A DNA stretch of 11,000 bases from Variovorax sp. (GTDB lineage Bacteria > Pseudomonadota > Gammaproteobacteria > Burkholderiales > Burkholderiaceae_C): NCBI GenBank assembly GCA_028292835.1, contig JAQGLP010000466.1:1-11000 (forward strand), read 5' to 3'. Position numbers and translations under genes: made by a program. Position 1 is the first letter of the stretch; each line of letters begins with the position of its first letter. The notes below the pieces were generated by a model. It made no database searches. It was not told the DNA's origin and saw only the letters and a list, made by a program, of their open reading frames with translations. Below, piece by piece: positions 1-7,600 of the stretch.

Positions 1-452
1 GCCGACTTGTCGTCGGCCAGCACGGCCACGTACTGCACGGCCGGCGCCCGGTCGAGCTGCCGCTTGAGGTCAACCCCGACCACGACCGCCAGCACGGTGG
101 CGAGCGCACCCGCCACGCTGGCGCTGCGCCACAGCCACAGGCTGCGCAGCCAGCCGCTCGGCGCCGCAGCGGGCCGCGCCGGAGCCGTGCGTTGCGAGCG
201 CACGGCCTCCTGCATCTGCTCGGCATCGATCAGATTGCGGATGCGCAACCACACGGCGGGGTCGGGCGTGACCGGCGCCTGCAGCTCGGCCATGCCGGAC
301 AGCCGGCCGCGCCAGGTCAGCGCGGCAGCGCGCACGGCCGGCTGTTCGCGCGCCATCGTCTCGAAGCGGCGGCGTGCGCCACCGCGCAAGGTGCCCAGGG
401 CGTGGCCGGCGGCCAGCAGTTCCAGCAGGTGGGGATGGGCGGCGAGGTTCAT
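1..452 (-). CDS. RskA-like anti-sigma factor, C-terminus beyond window
   Basis: Likely membrane-anchored anti-sigma factor that would hold the neighbouring ECF sigma factor inactive. Reading from the ATG at 452-450 gives 150 uninterrupted codons to the window edge. Residues 1-75 form a cytoplasmic helical region with the motif GHALGTLRGGARRRFE (16-31), typical of proteobacterial RskA-like anti-sigma factors. A Pro/Ala-rich stretch (about 89-100) follows, then one hydrophobic segment (about 104-127), then the start of the outer domain (VQYVAVLADDKSA). No HxxxCxxC zinc motif is present, so this is not a ZAS-type anti-sigma. The start is supported by an AAGGA Shine-Dalgarno overlapping the stop of the sigma gene (TGAAGGACACGCC before ATG) and a gap of only 10 nt, which suggests translational coupling. 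Family assignment rests on sequence resemblance. The inducing signal cannot be seen. The gene appears intact although its sigma partner carries a stop codon. Confidence 0.82.
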   Translation of the reverse strand, partial: MNLAAHPHLLELLAAGHALGTLRGGARRRFETMAREQPAVRAAALTWRGRLSGMAELQAPVTPDPAVWLRIRNLIDAEQMQEAVRSQRTAPARPAAAPSGWLRSLWLWRSASVAGALATVLAVVVGVDLKRQLDRAPAVQYVAVLADDKS

Positions 453-462
453 GGCGTGTCCT

Positions 463-1053
463 TCACGCAAAGCGGCCCATGCACACGCGCAGCTTGTCGA
501 GGCCGCGCCGGATCCAGGTCTTGACCGTGCCGAGCGGCAGCCTGAGCTGCGCGGCCAGTTCGCTGTGGCTGAGTTCGCGCAGGTAGGCCAGGCTCAGCGC
601 CTCGCGCTGCCGGCCCTCGAGCTGGCTCAGGCACTGGTGCAGCGCCCAGGCCTGCTAGCTGGCGTCGGCCATGTCCATTGGGTTGGCGTCCGATTCGAAG
701 GTCTCGGCCAGGGTCTCGTCGAACTCCTGCGTGAGATGCGCCCGGTCGGCGGTGCGACGGCGCAGCAGGTCGAGCGAGCGGCTGCGCACGATCAGGGTCA
801 GCCAGGCCATTGGCGGGCTGAGCGAGGCGCGGTAGTCGCCCGCCACGCGCCAGACCGTCAGGAACGCCTCCTGCAGCACGTCCTCCGCCCATTCGCGCTG
901 GCGCACCACGCGCATCGCGAGGCCGAACAGCTTGGGAGAGGTGCGGTCGTACAGCAGGCGCAGTGCCACTTCGTCGCGCAGAACGACACGGTCGATCAGC
1001 GCCATCAGCTCGGCATCGGGGCTGGGAGAAGTCATCAGCGGATTGTGGAGCAT
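463..1053 (-). pseudogene. ECF RNA polymerase sigma factor interrupted by in-frame amber codon
   Basis: ECF-type sigma-70 factor, SigK/RpoE-like, expected to direct RNA polymerase to a small regulon and to be bound by the downstream anti-sigma factor. The first part (ATG at 1053, or a second ATG at 1035) encodes sigma region 2, with DVLQEAFLTVWR and the AWL..I.RSRSLDLLRRR helix. A TAG codon at 657-655 then stops translation after ADAS. The same frame continues without a shift for 63 more codons (QAWALHQCLSQLEGRQRE...) to TGA at 465-463 and encodes an intact sigma-4 helix-turn-helix, including LSHSELAAQLRLPLGTVKTW. Read through, the length (about 190-196 aa) is normal for the family. TAG is one base from CAG, so a single C-to-T change explains it. 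Without region 4 the fragment should not recognise a -35 element. I call it a pseudogene, but a sequencing error or suppression/readthrough cannot be excluded. Neither start has a clear Shine-Dalgarno. Confidence 0.85.
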
Positions 1054-1140
1054 GAAGCGACATGCAATGAATACGGCCGTGCCGCACCGCCGGATTCAGG
1101 ACGGACTGGCCGGCGACGCGGGTGGATGCCTGCGATTCGA

Positions 1141-1153
1141 TATCATTTTGATA
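1141..1153. repeat. Short palindrome TATCA-TTT-TGATA
   Basis: A perfect 5-bp inverted repeat with a 3-nt centre is embedded in AT-rich sequence within otherwise GC-rich DNA, between the argH terminator and the sigma factor gene. It lies about 88 bp upstream of the sigma start at 1053. It could be an operator half-site pair, part of a promoter, or simply sequence beyond the terminator. No function is assigned. Confidence 0.35.
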
Positions 1154-1155
1154 GC

Positions 1156-1178
1156 AAAGAACGCCCGCAGGACGGGCG
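1156..1178 (-). terminator. Intrinsic-terminator-like hairpin downstream of argH
   Basis: On the minus strand, 24 bp after the argH stop, a perfect 6-bp GC stem (CGCCCG / CGGGCG, 1178-1173 and 1167-1162) encloses a 5-nt loop (TCCTG). It is followed by TTCTTT (1161-1156). The tail is short and imperfect, but the orientation and position fit the end of the argH transcript. The sigma/anti-sigma pair would then need its own promoter in 1054-1155, where I could not identify a convincing one. Confidence 0.6.
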
Positions 1179-1202
1179 CCATAACCTGATTTGATTGGTA
1201 TG

Positions 1203-2624
1203 TCAGGACCGGACCAGCCGGGCGCGGTGCCGCGCCACCTGCGCGCGCACCTGTGCCGGCGCGGTGCCGCCCAGCACGTTGCGCGCATTGAGCGAGCCGC
1301 GCAGGCTCAGCACCTCGTAGACATCCTTGCCGATGCCGGGGTTGAACGACTGCAGTACCGACAGCGGCAACTCGGACAAGTCGACCTGGTGCGAGATCGC
1401 GGCCTTGACGGCGTGCGCCACCGTCTCGTGCGCGTCCCGGAACGGCAGGCCCTTCTTCACGAGGTAGTCGGCCAGGTCGGTCGCGGTGGCGTAGCCGCGC
1501 AGCGCGGCGCGCTCCATCGCCTCGGGCTTGACGGTGATGCCGCCCACCATCTCGGCGAAGATGCGCAGCGTGTCCTTCAAGGTGTCGACCGTGTCGAACA
1601 GCGGCTCCTTGTCTTCCTGGTTGTCCTTGTTGTAGGCCAGCGGCTGGCCCTTCATCAGCGTGATCAGGCCCATCAGTTGGCCGACCACGCGGCCCGTCTT
1701 GCCGCGCGCGAGTTCGGGCACGTCGGGGTTTTTCTTCTGCGGCATGATCGATGAGCCGGTGCAGAAGCGGTCGGCGATGTCGATGAAGCCGAAGCTCTGG
1801 CTCATCCACAGGATCAGCTCCTCGCTCAAGCGGCTGATGTGCACCATGGCGAGCGTGGCGGCCGCCGTGAACTCGATGGCGAAGTCGCGGTCGCTCACGG
1901 CGTCCAGGCTGTTCTGGCAGACCGCGGCGCGGCCCTCGTCGTCCACCATGCCCAGCGTCCGCGCGACCCTCTCGCGGTCGAGCGGGTAGCTGGTGCCGGC
2001 CAGCGCGGCGGCGCCCAGCGGCAGGCGGTTGACGCGGCGGCGCACGTCCAGCATGCGCTCGGCGTCCCGGCTGAACATCTCGACGTAGGCCAGCATGTGG
2101 TGGCCGAAGCTCACCGGCTGCGCCACCTGCAGGTGCGTGAAGCCGGGCAGGATCACCTCGACGTTCTTCTCGGCGAGGTCGAGCAGCGCCCGCTGCAGGT
2201 CGGCCAGCAGCCCGCCGACCAGGTCGATCTCGCCGCGCAGCCAGAGGCGCACGTCGGTCGCCACCTGGTCGTTGCGGCTGCGCCCGGTGTGCAGGCGCTT
2301 GCCGGCGTCGCCCACCAGTTGCGTCAGGCGGGCCTCGATGTTGAGGTGCACGTCCTCCAGGTCGAGCTTCCAGTCGAAGCGGCCGGCCTCGATCTCGGCG
2401 CGGATCTGCGCCATGCCCCGCACGATGTCGGCGTGATCGCTGTCACCCAGGATGCCCTGCGCCGCGAGCATGCCGGCATGCGCCAGCGAACCCTCGATAT
2501 CGGCCTGCCACAGACGCTTGTCGAAGAACACGCTGGCGGTGTAGCGCTTGACCAGGTCGCTCATCGGTTCGGAGAAAAGCGCCGACCAGGCTTCGGATTT
2601 TTTGTCGAGTTGGTTTTGGGTCAT
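1203..2624 (-). CDS. argH: Argininosuccinate lyase
   Basis: Cytoplasmic enzyme that splits argininosuccinate into arginine and fumarate, the last step of arginine biosynthesis. It belongs to the fumarase/aspartase superfamily and normally works as a homotetramer with active sites shared between subunits. The 473-aa product is the usual length. Superfamily motifs are present: HTGRSRNDQ (112-120), GFTHLQ with the active-site Thr-His (161-166), and the signature loop GSSIMPQKKNPD (290-301) containing the catalytic serine. DLEDVHLNIEARL (88-100) is also typical. I chose ATG 2624 because MTQNQLDKKSEAWS matches the usual N-terminus of betaproteobacterial ArgH. An in-frame ATG at 2663 would add 13 residues, and the open frame extends further still, but neither has support. 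No clear Shine-Dalgarno precedes either ATG. It appears to be a single-gene transcript ending at the hairpin near 1170. No disruption is seen, in contrast to both flanking regulator genes. Confidence 0.97.
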   Translation of the reverse strand: MTQNQLDKKSEAWSALFSEPMSDLVKRYTASVFFDKRLWQADIEGSLAHAGMLAAQGILGDSDHADIVRGMAQIRAEIEAGRFDWKLDLEDVHLNIEARLTQLVGDAGKRLHTGRSRNDQVATDVRLWLRGEIDLVGGLLADLQRALLDLAEKNVEVILPGFTHLQVAQPVSFGHHMLAYVEMFSRDAERMLDVRRRVNRLPLGAAALAGTSYPLDRERVARTLGMVDDEGRAAVCQNSLDAVSDRDFAIEFTAAATLAMVHISRLSEELILWMSQSFGFIDIADRFCTGSSIMPQKKNPDVPELARGKTGRVVGQLMGLITLMKGQPLAYNKDNQEDKEPLFDTVDTLKDTLRIFAEMVGGITVKPEAMERAALRGYATATDLADYLVKKGLPFRDAHETVAHAVKAAISHQVDLSELPLSVLQSFNPGIGKDVYEVLSLRGSLNARNVLGGTAPAQVRAQVARHRARLVRS

Positions 2625-2646
2625 GGAGAGGCCGTGGAAGGCAATA

Positions 2647-2663
2647 ATGGGTCGTTCACCCAT
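2647..2663 (-). promoter_or_regulatory. Small inverted repeat in the argH leader
   Basis: ATGGGT-N5-ACCCAT is a perfect 6-bp inverted repeat lying 23-39 nt upstream of the argH ATG. On the minus strand it would form a hairpin in the 5' untranslated region if transcription starts upstream. Further out on that strand, GATAAAAT near 2690-2700 is a weak -10-like box with no matching -35. The repeat may be an operator, a leader hairpin, or chance. Confidence 0.3.
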
Positions 2664-2699
2664 GTTCAGTACGCGCAGCCGTCCTATTTTATCGGCCCC

Positions 2700-3337
2700 T
2701 CCGCGGCCGGCACCGTCGTGGCCGGGGAGGCGGCCCATGCGGGCGAGGCGCATGCCCTGCCGGCACGCCAGCGCCTCGACGTGCTGCTGCTCGACATCCA
2801 CATGCCGGGACATGTTCAGGGCGAAGAGGGTCTGGGCGGCGCGCGCGCTGCGCCACCGGGCGCACTCGCCGGCCGTGGTGGTCGTGACGGCGCTGGCGAG
2901 CCATGCGGTGATTGCCTTCGAACTCGAGGCGGTCGATTGCCTGATCAAGTCGGCGCGCGCTGCCGGTGCCCCGGCTGCCGGAGGCCCTCCTGATCCAGGA
3001 GCGGAGGCGCACCAAGCGGGTGCCGCTCGCGGAGATGCTCTGCCTCAAGTCGGAACCGGAATACCCGACGGTACGTACCGCCCGGCACAGCCATGTCTGC
3101 GCCGGCGCGCTGAGCGAGTTCGAGGAGCGCTATCCGGCCCGCCTCGTGCGGGTGCATCGCAACGCTGGTGGCGCGCGCCACCATCCGCGCGCTCGAGAAA
3201 TACGACGAGGGCGAAGAAAGCGAAGGCTGGGCCGTCCGGCTGGCCGGCGTCGCGGAGCCGGTGGCGGCGGTGTCGCGCCGTCGCCCGCCGCGGTGCGTGA
3301 GGCGTTGCGCCGGCCCTTGGAATTCCTACCACGATGA
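2700..3337 (+). pseudogene. Decayed AlgR/LytTR-family response regulator
   Basis: Remnant of a two-component response regulator with a receiver domain and a LytTR DNA-binding domain. Pieces occur in order but in changing frames. About 2709-2810 (frame 3) gives RQRLDVLLLDIHMPG, with the phospho-acceptor Asp at 2793-2795. About 2830-2955 (frame 1) gives VVVVTALASHAVIAFELEAV then DCLIKS, keeping the receiver Lys, with Ser where Pro is usual. About 2975-3166 (frame 2) gives EALLIQERRRTKRVPLAEML followed by LSEFEERYPARLVRVHRNA, typical of LytTR. About 3165-3280 (frame 3) gives IRALEKYDEGEESEGWAVRL. The end returns to frame 2 (AAVREALRRPLEFLPR) and a stop at 3335-3337. At least four frame changes are therefore needed. 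The N-terminal receiver strand with its acidic pair (VDDE) is missing, pointing to a 5' deletion. Divergent placement beside argH matches algR-type genes (argH/algZ-algR in Pseudomonas). No functional product is expected; the start boundary is approximate. Confidence 0.85.
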
Positions 3338-3348
3338 GAGACAAAACG

Positions 3349-4599
3349 ATGACCGAAACGATCCAGCCTGCCCCCGCCAGGGTGCAACCCGAGACAGCGG
3401 CCCCAGCCGCTCCCACCGCGGTGTCCAAGCCGGCGAAGGCCGAGAGTCCGCCACCCGCCTCCACCCTGGCCGACCTGGTCGCGCCCCGCCCCCGACGCGA
3501 TCCGCTCCTGCTGCACATGCCGGTCGACGTGCGCAGCGTCTCGCTCGCCCTGATCGCCACGCTGGCCGTGCTGTTCACCCTGCGCTGGGCGGCGGCGGTG
3601 TTCATTCCGCTGATGGTCAGCCTGCTGCTCACCTACGCGCTGACGCCGCTGGTCGATGGCCTGGTGCGCTGCCGCGTGCCCCGCTGGATCGGCGCGGCCG
3701 TTGTCCTGCTCGGGCTCAGCGGTGCCGTGGGCGGCGCGGTCTACTCGTTCGGGGACAACGCCGTGTCGCTCGCCAATTCGCTGCCGCTGGCGGCGCAGAA
3801 GTTCCAGCGCTCGATCAAACGCCCGGCGGCCGGGCCCACCACCATCGAAAGCGTGCAGAACGCCGCCGCGCAGCTCGAGAAGGCGGCCGAGACCGCGCCG
3901 CGTCCTGCCAACCGCCCGGGCGTGACGCGGGTGCTGATCGAGCGCCCGCCGTTCAATGTGCGCGACTACCTCTGGAGCGGCACGATCGGGCTGCTCAGCG
4001 CCGCCGGCCAGCTCACGGTGGTGCTGTTCCTGACCTTCTTCGCGCTGGGCTCGGGCGACACCTTCCGGCGCAAGATGGTCAAGATCACCGGGCCCAGCCT
4101 GAGCAAGAAGAAGATCACGGTGCAGGTGCTCGACGAGGTCACCAACCAGATCCAGCGCTATCTCCTGGTGCAGCTGGTGACCAGCGTGGTGGTCGGCATC
4201 CTGACCGGGCTCGCGCTGTGGGCGCTCGGGCTCGACAACGCGGTGGTCTGGGGCATCGCGGCGGGCGTGCTGAACATGGTGCCCTACCTCGGCTCGATCG
4301 TCGTCATGGCCACCTCGGCGCTGGTGGCGTTCCTGCAGTTCGGCGAGATCGACAAGGCACTGCTGGTGGGCGGTGCCTCGCTGCTGATCCATGCGCTGGT
4401 CGGCAACCTGCTGACGCCCTGGCTGACCAGCCGCGCCAGCCGCATGAGCCCGCTGGTGGTGTTCATCGGCGTGCTGGCCTGGGGCTGGCTGTGGGGCGTG
4501 TGGGGATTGCTGCTCGGCATCCCGATCATGATGGTCGTCAAGGCCATCTGCGACCGCGTCGAGGACCTGCAGCCGATCGGCGAGCTGCTGGGGGACTGA
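3349..4599 (+). CDS. AI-2E/PerM-family membrane transporter
   Basis: Inner-membrane protein of the AI-2E exporter-like (PerM/YdiK/TqsA, PF01594) family; the substrate cannot be told from sequence. The 416-aa product begins with a Pro/Ala-rich cytoplasmic tail (about 1-60). Hydrophobic segments follow at about 63-100 (two) and 112-134. A soluble region with an Ala-rich helix comes next (about 135-205), then segments near 208-235, 271-294, 297-327, 335-357 and 366-398. The family-like pattern NMVPYLGSIV (309-318) and the late SPLVVFIGVLAWGWLWGVWG stretch (367-386) support the call. ATG 3349 is preferred because GAGAG lies 8 nt upstream. ATG 3334 in the same frame would add five residues and overlaps the stop of the decayed regulator. 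Its stop is 15 bp from the stop of the convergent glucan synthase gene. No promoter is evident; the upstream DNA is regulator remnant. Confidence 0.88.
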   Translation: MTETIQPAPARVQPETAAPAAPTAVSKPAKAESPPPASTLADLVAPRPRRDPLLLHMPVDVRSVSLALIATLAVLFTLRWAAAVFIPLMVSLLLTYALTPLVDGLVRCRVPRWIGAAVVLLGLSGAVGGAVYSFGDNAVSLANSLPLAAQKFQRSIKRPAAGPTTIESVQNAAAQLEKAAETAPRPANRPGVTRVLIERPPFNVRDYLWSGTIGLLSAAGQLTVVLFLTFFALGSGDTFRRKMVKITGPSLSKKKITVQVLDEVTNQIQRYLLVQLVTSVVVGILTGLALWALGLDNAVVWGIAAGVLNMVPYLGSIVVMATSALVAFLQFGEIDKALLVGGASLLIHALVGNLLTPWLTSRASRMSPLVVFIGVLAWGWLWGVWGLLLGIPIMMVVKAICDRVEDLQPIGELLGD

Positions 4600-4614
4600 C
4601 GCGCCGCCACGCCG

Positions 4615-7600
4615 TCACGCTGTCGCGGCCGTGATGCCCAGCACGGCCGCGCCGGGCAGCATGTGCCAATTCACCCATTCGCCCGGCGCAAGCCAGTGCG
4701 TTGTCGCAACGTCTGACGCGCCTTCGTGTTCGGCGGCGGTCTCGCCGTCGCGGCGCCACCGCAGGGTCAGCCGCCGCCCGTCCAGGTCCAGCGCGATCTC
4801 GAAGGCTGGCCAGTGCGCCGGCAACCGCGGCGTGACGCGCAGCCGGTCGCCGCGCACCTCCAGGCCCAGCAGCGTCTCGACCGCCGCGCGGTGCAGCCAG
4901 GCGGCCGAGCCGGTGTACCAGCTCCAGCCGCCGCGCCCGGCATAGGGCGCCGCGCTGTAGGTGTCGCCAGTCATCACGTAGGGCTCGAGTTCGTAGACGG
5001 GACCGCGCTCCGGATGGGCCGAGCGGTACGCCGGGCTCAGGCCCTCGAAGCTGCGCCAGGCGGCCTCGTGGTCGCCGCTCAGGGCCTGCGCCATCAGGCC
5101 CCAGACCGCGCCGTGCGAGTACTGCCCGCCGTTTTCGCGGACCCCGGGCGGGTAGGCCTGGATGTAGCCGGGGCTGGGAGCCGATGCCTGCAGCGGCGGC
5201 GCCAGCAGGTGCAGCAGGCCGGCGCGCTCGTCGCTCAGGTGCGCCTTGACGGCGGCCATGGCCGGCTCGGTGTAGCGCGCACTGGACGCGCCCGACAGCA
5301 CCGACCAGGCCTGTGCGATCAGGTCGATGCGGCACTCGGCGTTGCTCGCCGAGCCCAGCGGAGTGCCGTCGTCGAAGAAAGCGCGGCGAAACCACTGGCC
5401 GTCCCAGCCGGCGTCGTGCAGCGCCGCGATCCAGCCGCGGCGCGCCTCGCGCCAGCCGGCGGCGCGCGCCCGTTCGCCCCGGGCTTCGGCGATCGGCGCA
5501 AAGCGCTCGACCACGCTGCACAGGAACCAGCCGAGCCACACCGATTCGCCGTGCCCTTCGTGGCCGACACGGTTCATGCCGTCGTTCCAGTCGCCGGTCC
5601 CCATGAGCGGGAGGCCATGCGCCCCGACCGCCAGGCTCCTGTCGATGGCGCGGGCGCAATGCTCGAACACGCTGGCCGTCCGGCTGTCGATCCGGGGCGC
5701 GTAATAGGCGTCCTCGGCGCCTTGCGGAATCGGCGGGCCTTCCAGGAAGGGCGCCGTCGCATCGAGCACGCCGGTGTCCCGCGTCACCTCGACGTAATGC
5801 GCGCAGGCATAGGGCAGCCACAGCAGGTCGTCGGAGAAGTGCGTGCGCACGCCCGCGCCGCCGGGCATGTGCCACCAGTGCTGCACGTCGCCCTCGGGGA
5901 ACTGCCGCGAGGCGTTCAGCACGATCTGCTCGCGCAGCCGTGCCGGATCGGTCAGCGCGAAGGCCATCGCATCCTGCAGCTGGTCGCGGAACCCGAAGGC
6001 GCCGCCGGCCTGGTAGAAGCCGGCCTTCGCCCACAGGCGGCACACCAGCGTCTGGTAGGGCAGCCAGCGGTTGACCAGCACGTCGAACAGCGCGTCGGGC
6101 GTGCGCACGCGCAGCCGTCCCAGCAGTTCGTCCCAGAAGCCGCGCACCTGCGCGAGCGCCGCCATCGCATCCCGCGTCTGCCAGCGCTGCGCCAGTTGCA
6201 GCGCCGCCTGCGGACTGGCCGCATGGCCCAGCACGAAGCTGAAGGAGGCGTCCTGGCCGGGCGCCAGCACGAGTTCGCCGCCGATGGCGGCGCAGGCATC
6301 GAGTCCGCCGCCGGCGCGCCGCGCCAGCGCGTCCGGTACTTCGATCTCGCCACGGCTGCCGAAGAATTCGCTGCGGTCGCAGGTCCAGTCGGTGGCGTCC
6401 TGCAGGCCCGCCAGCATGACGAAGGCGGTGCTCGCCCCGAAACCGCCGCTCGACTCGCGCTGCTCGCCGAACACGGCCGGCAGCTGGTCGGGCTTCCAGC
6501 CGTGCACGGTGCGCCGCTCGCCGCGCGCGGCGCCCATCTGCCACTCGACCATGGCCAGCGCGCGCAGCCGGCGCGGGACGCGGCCGGTGTTGCGCAGCGA
6601 GACATGGACCACCTTCACGCTGTCGTCTCGGTCGGCGAAGAAGATGGTTTCCAGCATCAGCCCGTGCTGTACGGACTCGAACACCGTGTAGCCCTGGCCG
6701 TGGCTCACCCGGTGCCGGAGCGCGCCTGCGGCGCCGGCGGGCGTCAGCGGCAGCATCTCGCCCGACACCGCGTCCTGCAGGAGCCAATGCTCGAAGGCCG
6801 GATCGCGCACCGGGTCGTTCGACCAGGGCGTGAGCTGGTGCATGCGGCTGTTGCCGGCCCAGGTGTAGCCGGCGCCCGATTCGGACACCTGGAAGCCGAA
6901 GGACGGGTTGGCGATCACATTGATCCACGGGCGCGGCGTCCCGCAATCCCCTCCGACCTCGAAGCGGAACTCGCCGCTCGCCGGATCGAACTCCCCGGCC
7001 GGCGTGCGCCGTGTGGCAGGGGCGCCGGCTCTTGCCGGCAGGCCGAGGCGTACCGGCGTCGCGGGTGTGGGCGGGGCGCCCGGGGTGGCTGCCGGAGCGG
7101 GGCGTGCCGCCGCTTCCTTGAGCGCCCCCATCTGGACTTCGAGCGGGCGGCCGTCGGCCGTCAGCACGGCGCGCGCGAGCACCGACAGCGCGGCCTTCTC
7201 CGACGCCGAGACTTCCTGCTCGCGCAGCAGGAAGAAGCCCGCCGTGTCGTTGTGCGGGAAGCTGTTCTGCGTCTGCTGTGCCACGCGGTCGCGCAGCGTC
7301 TGGATGTCGCGCTGCAGCGGCATCAGGTAGGAGTTGGGCTCGCTGTTGAGCACCACCAGGTCGCAGGCCACCCCGCCGAAGCCCCACCACGGCTGCGCGC
7401 GCAGCAGCGTGTTGACCAGGCCCATGCCGGGGGCGGAGTGGATGTGCACCAGCAGGATCGGCTTGTCGCCGGAGATGCCGAAGCGCCAGATCTGCCGCAG
7501 GTCGATCGTTCCCCGGTCGCGCATGACGCGCGGCGTGGTGTAGGTCAGCAGCGTGGTCAGGTCCTGCAGCGCGAGGTTCTGCGCCGGGTCGATGCTGAGA

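Noticed and set aside
1054..1155. A possible ECF autoregulatory promoter (CATCC about 70 nt upstream of the sigma start, minus strand)
   Set aside because: A CATCC-like -35 can be found but no matching -10 at proper spacing. In GC-rich DNA this is not distinguishable from chance.
7..1194. A 395-codon plus-strand open frame at the left end
   Set aside because: It lies antisense to the anti-sigma and sigma genes, has a biased Arg/Ala/Ser composition and no domain. The minus-strand reading gives recognisable families.
2625..2948. N-terminal extension of ArgH to an upstream start
   Set aside because: The extra residues do not resemble ArgH and cross the antisense of the regulator remnant; MTQNQLDKK fits the family N-terminus.
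1839..2993. A 384-codon plus-strand open frame covering part of argH and the regulator remnant
   Set aside because: Most of it is the antisense of argH. Only its end (about 2709-2810) is meaningful, as the receiver fragment of the decayed regulator.
3130..4392. A 420-codon minus-strand open frame opposite the AI-2E-family gene
   Set aside because: It is His/Gln/Arg-rich with no domain and is antisense to a membrane protein with a clear family pattern.
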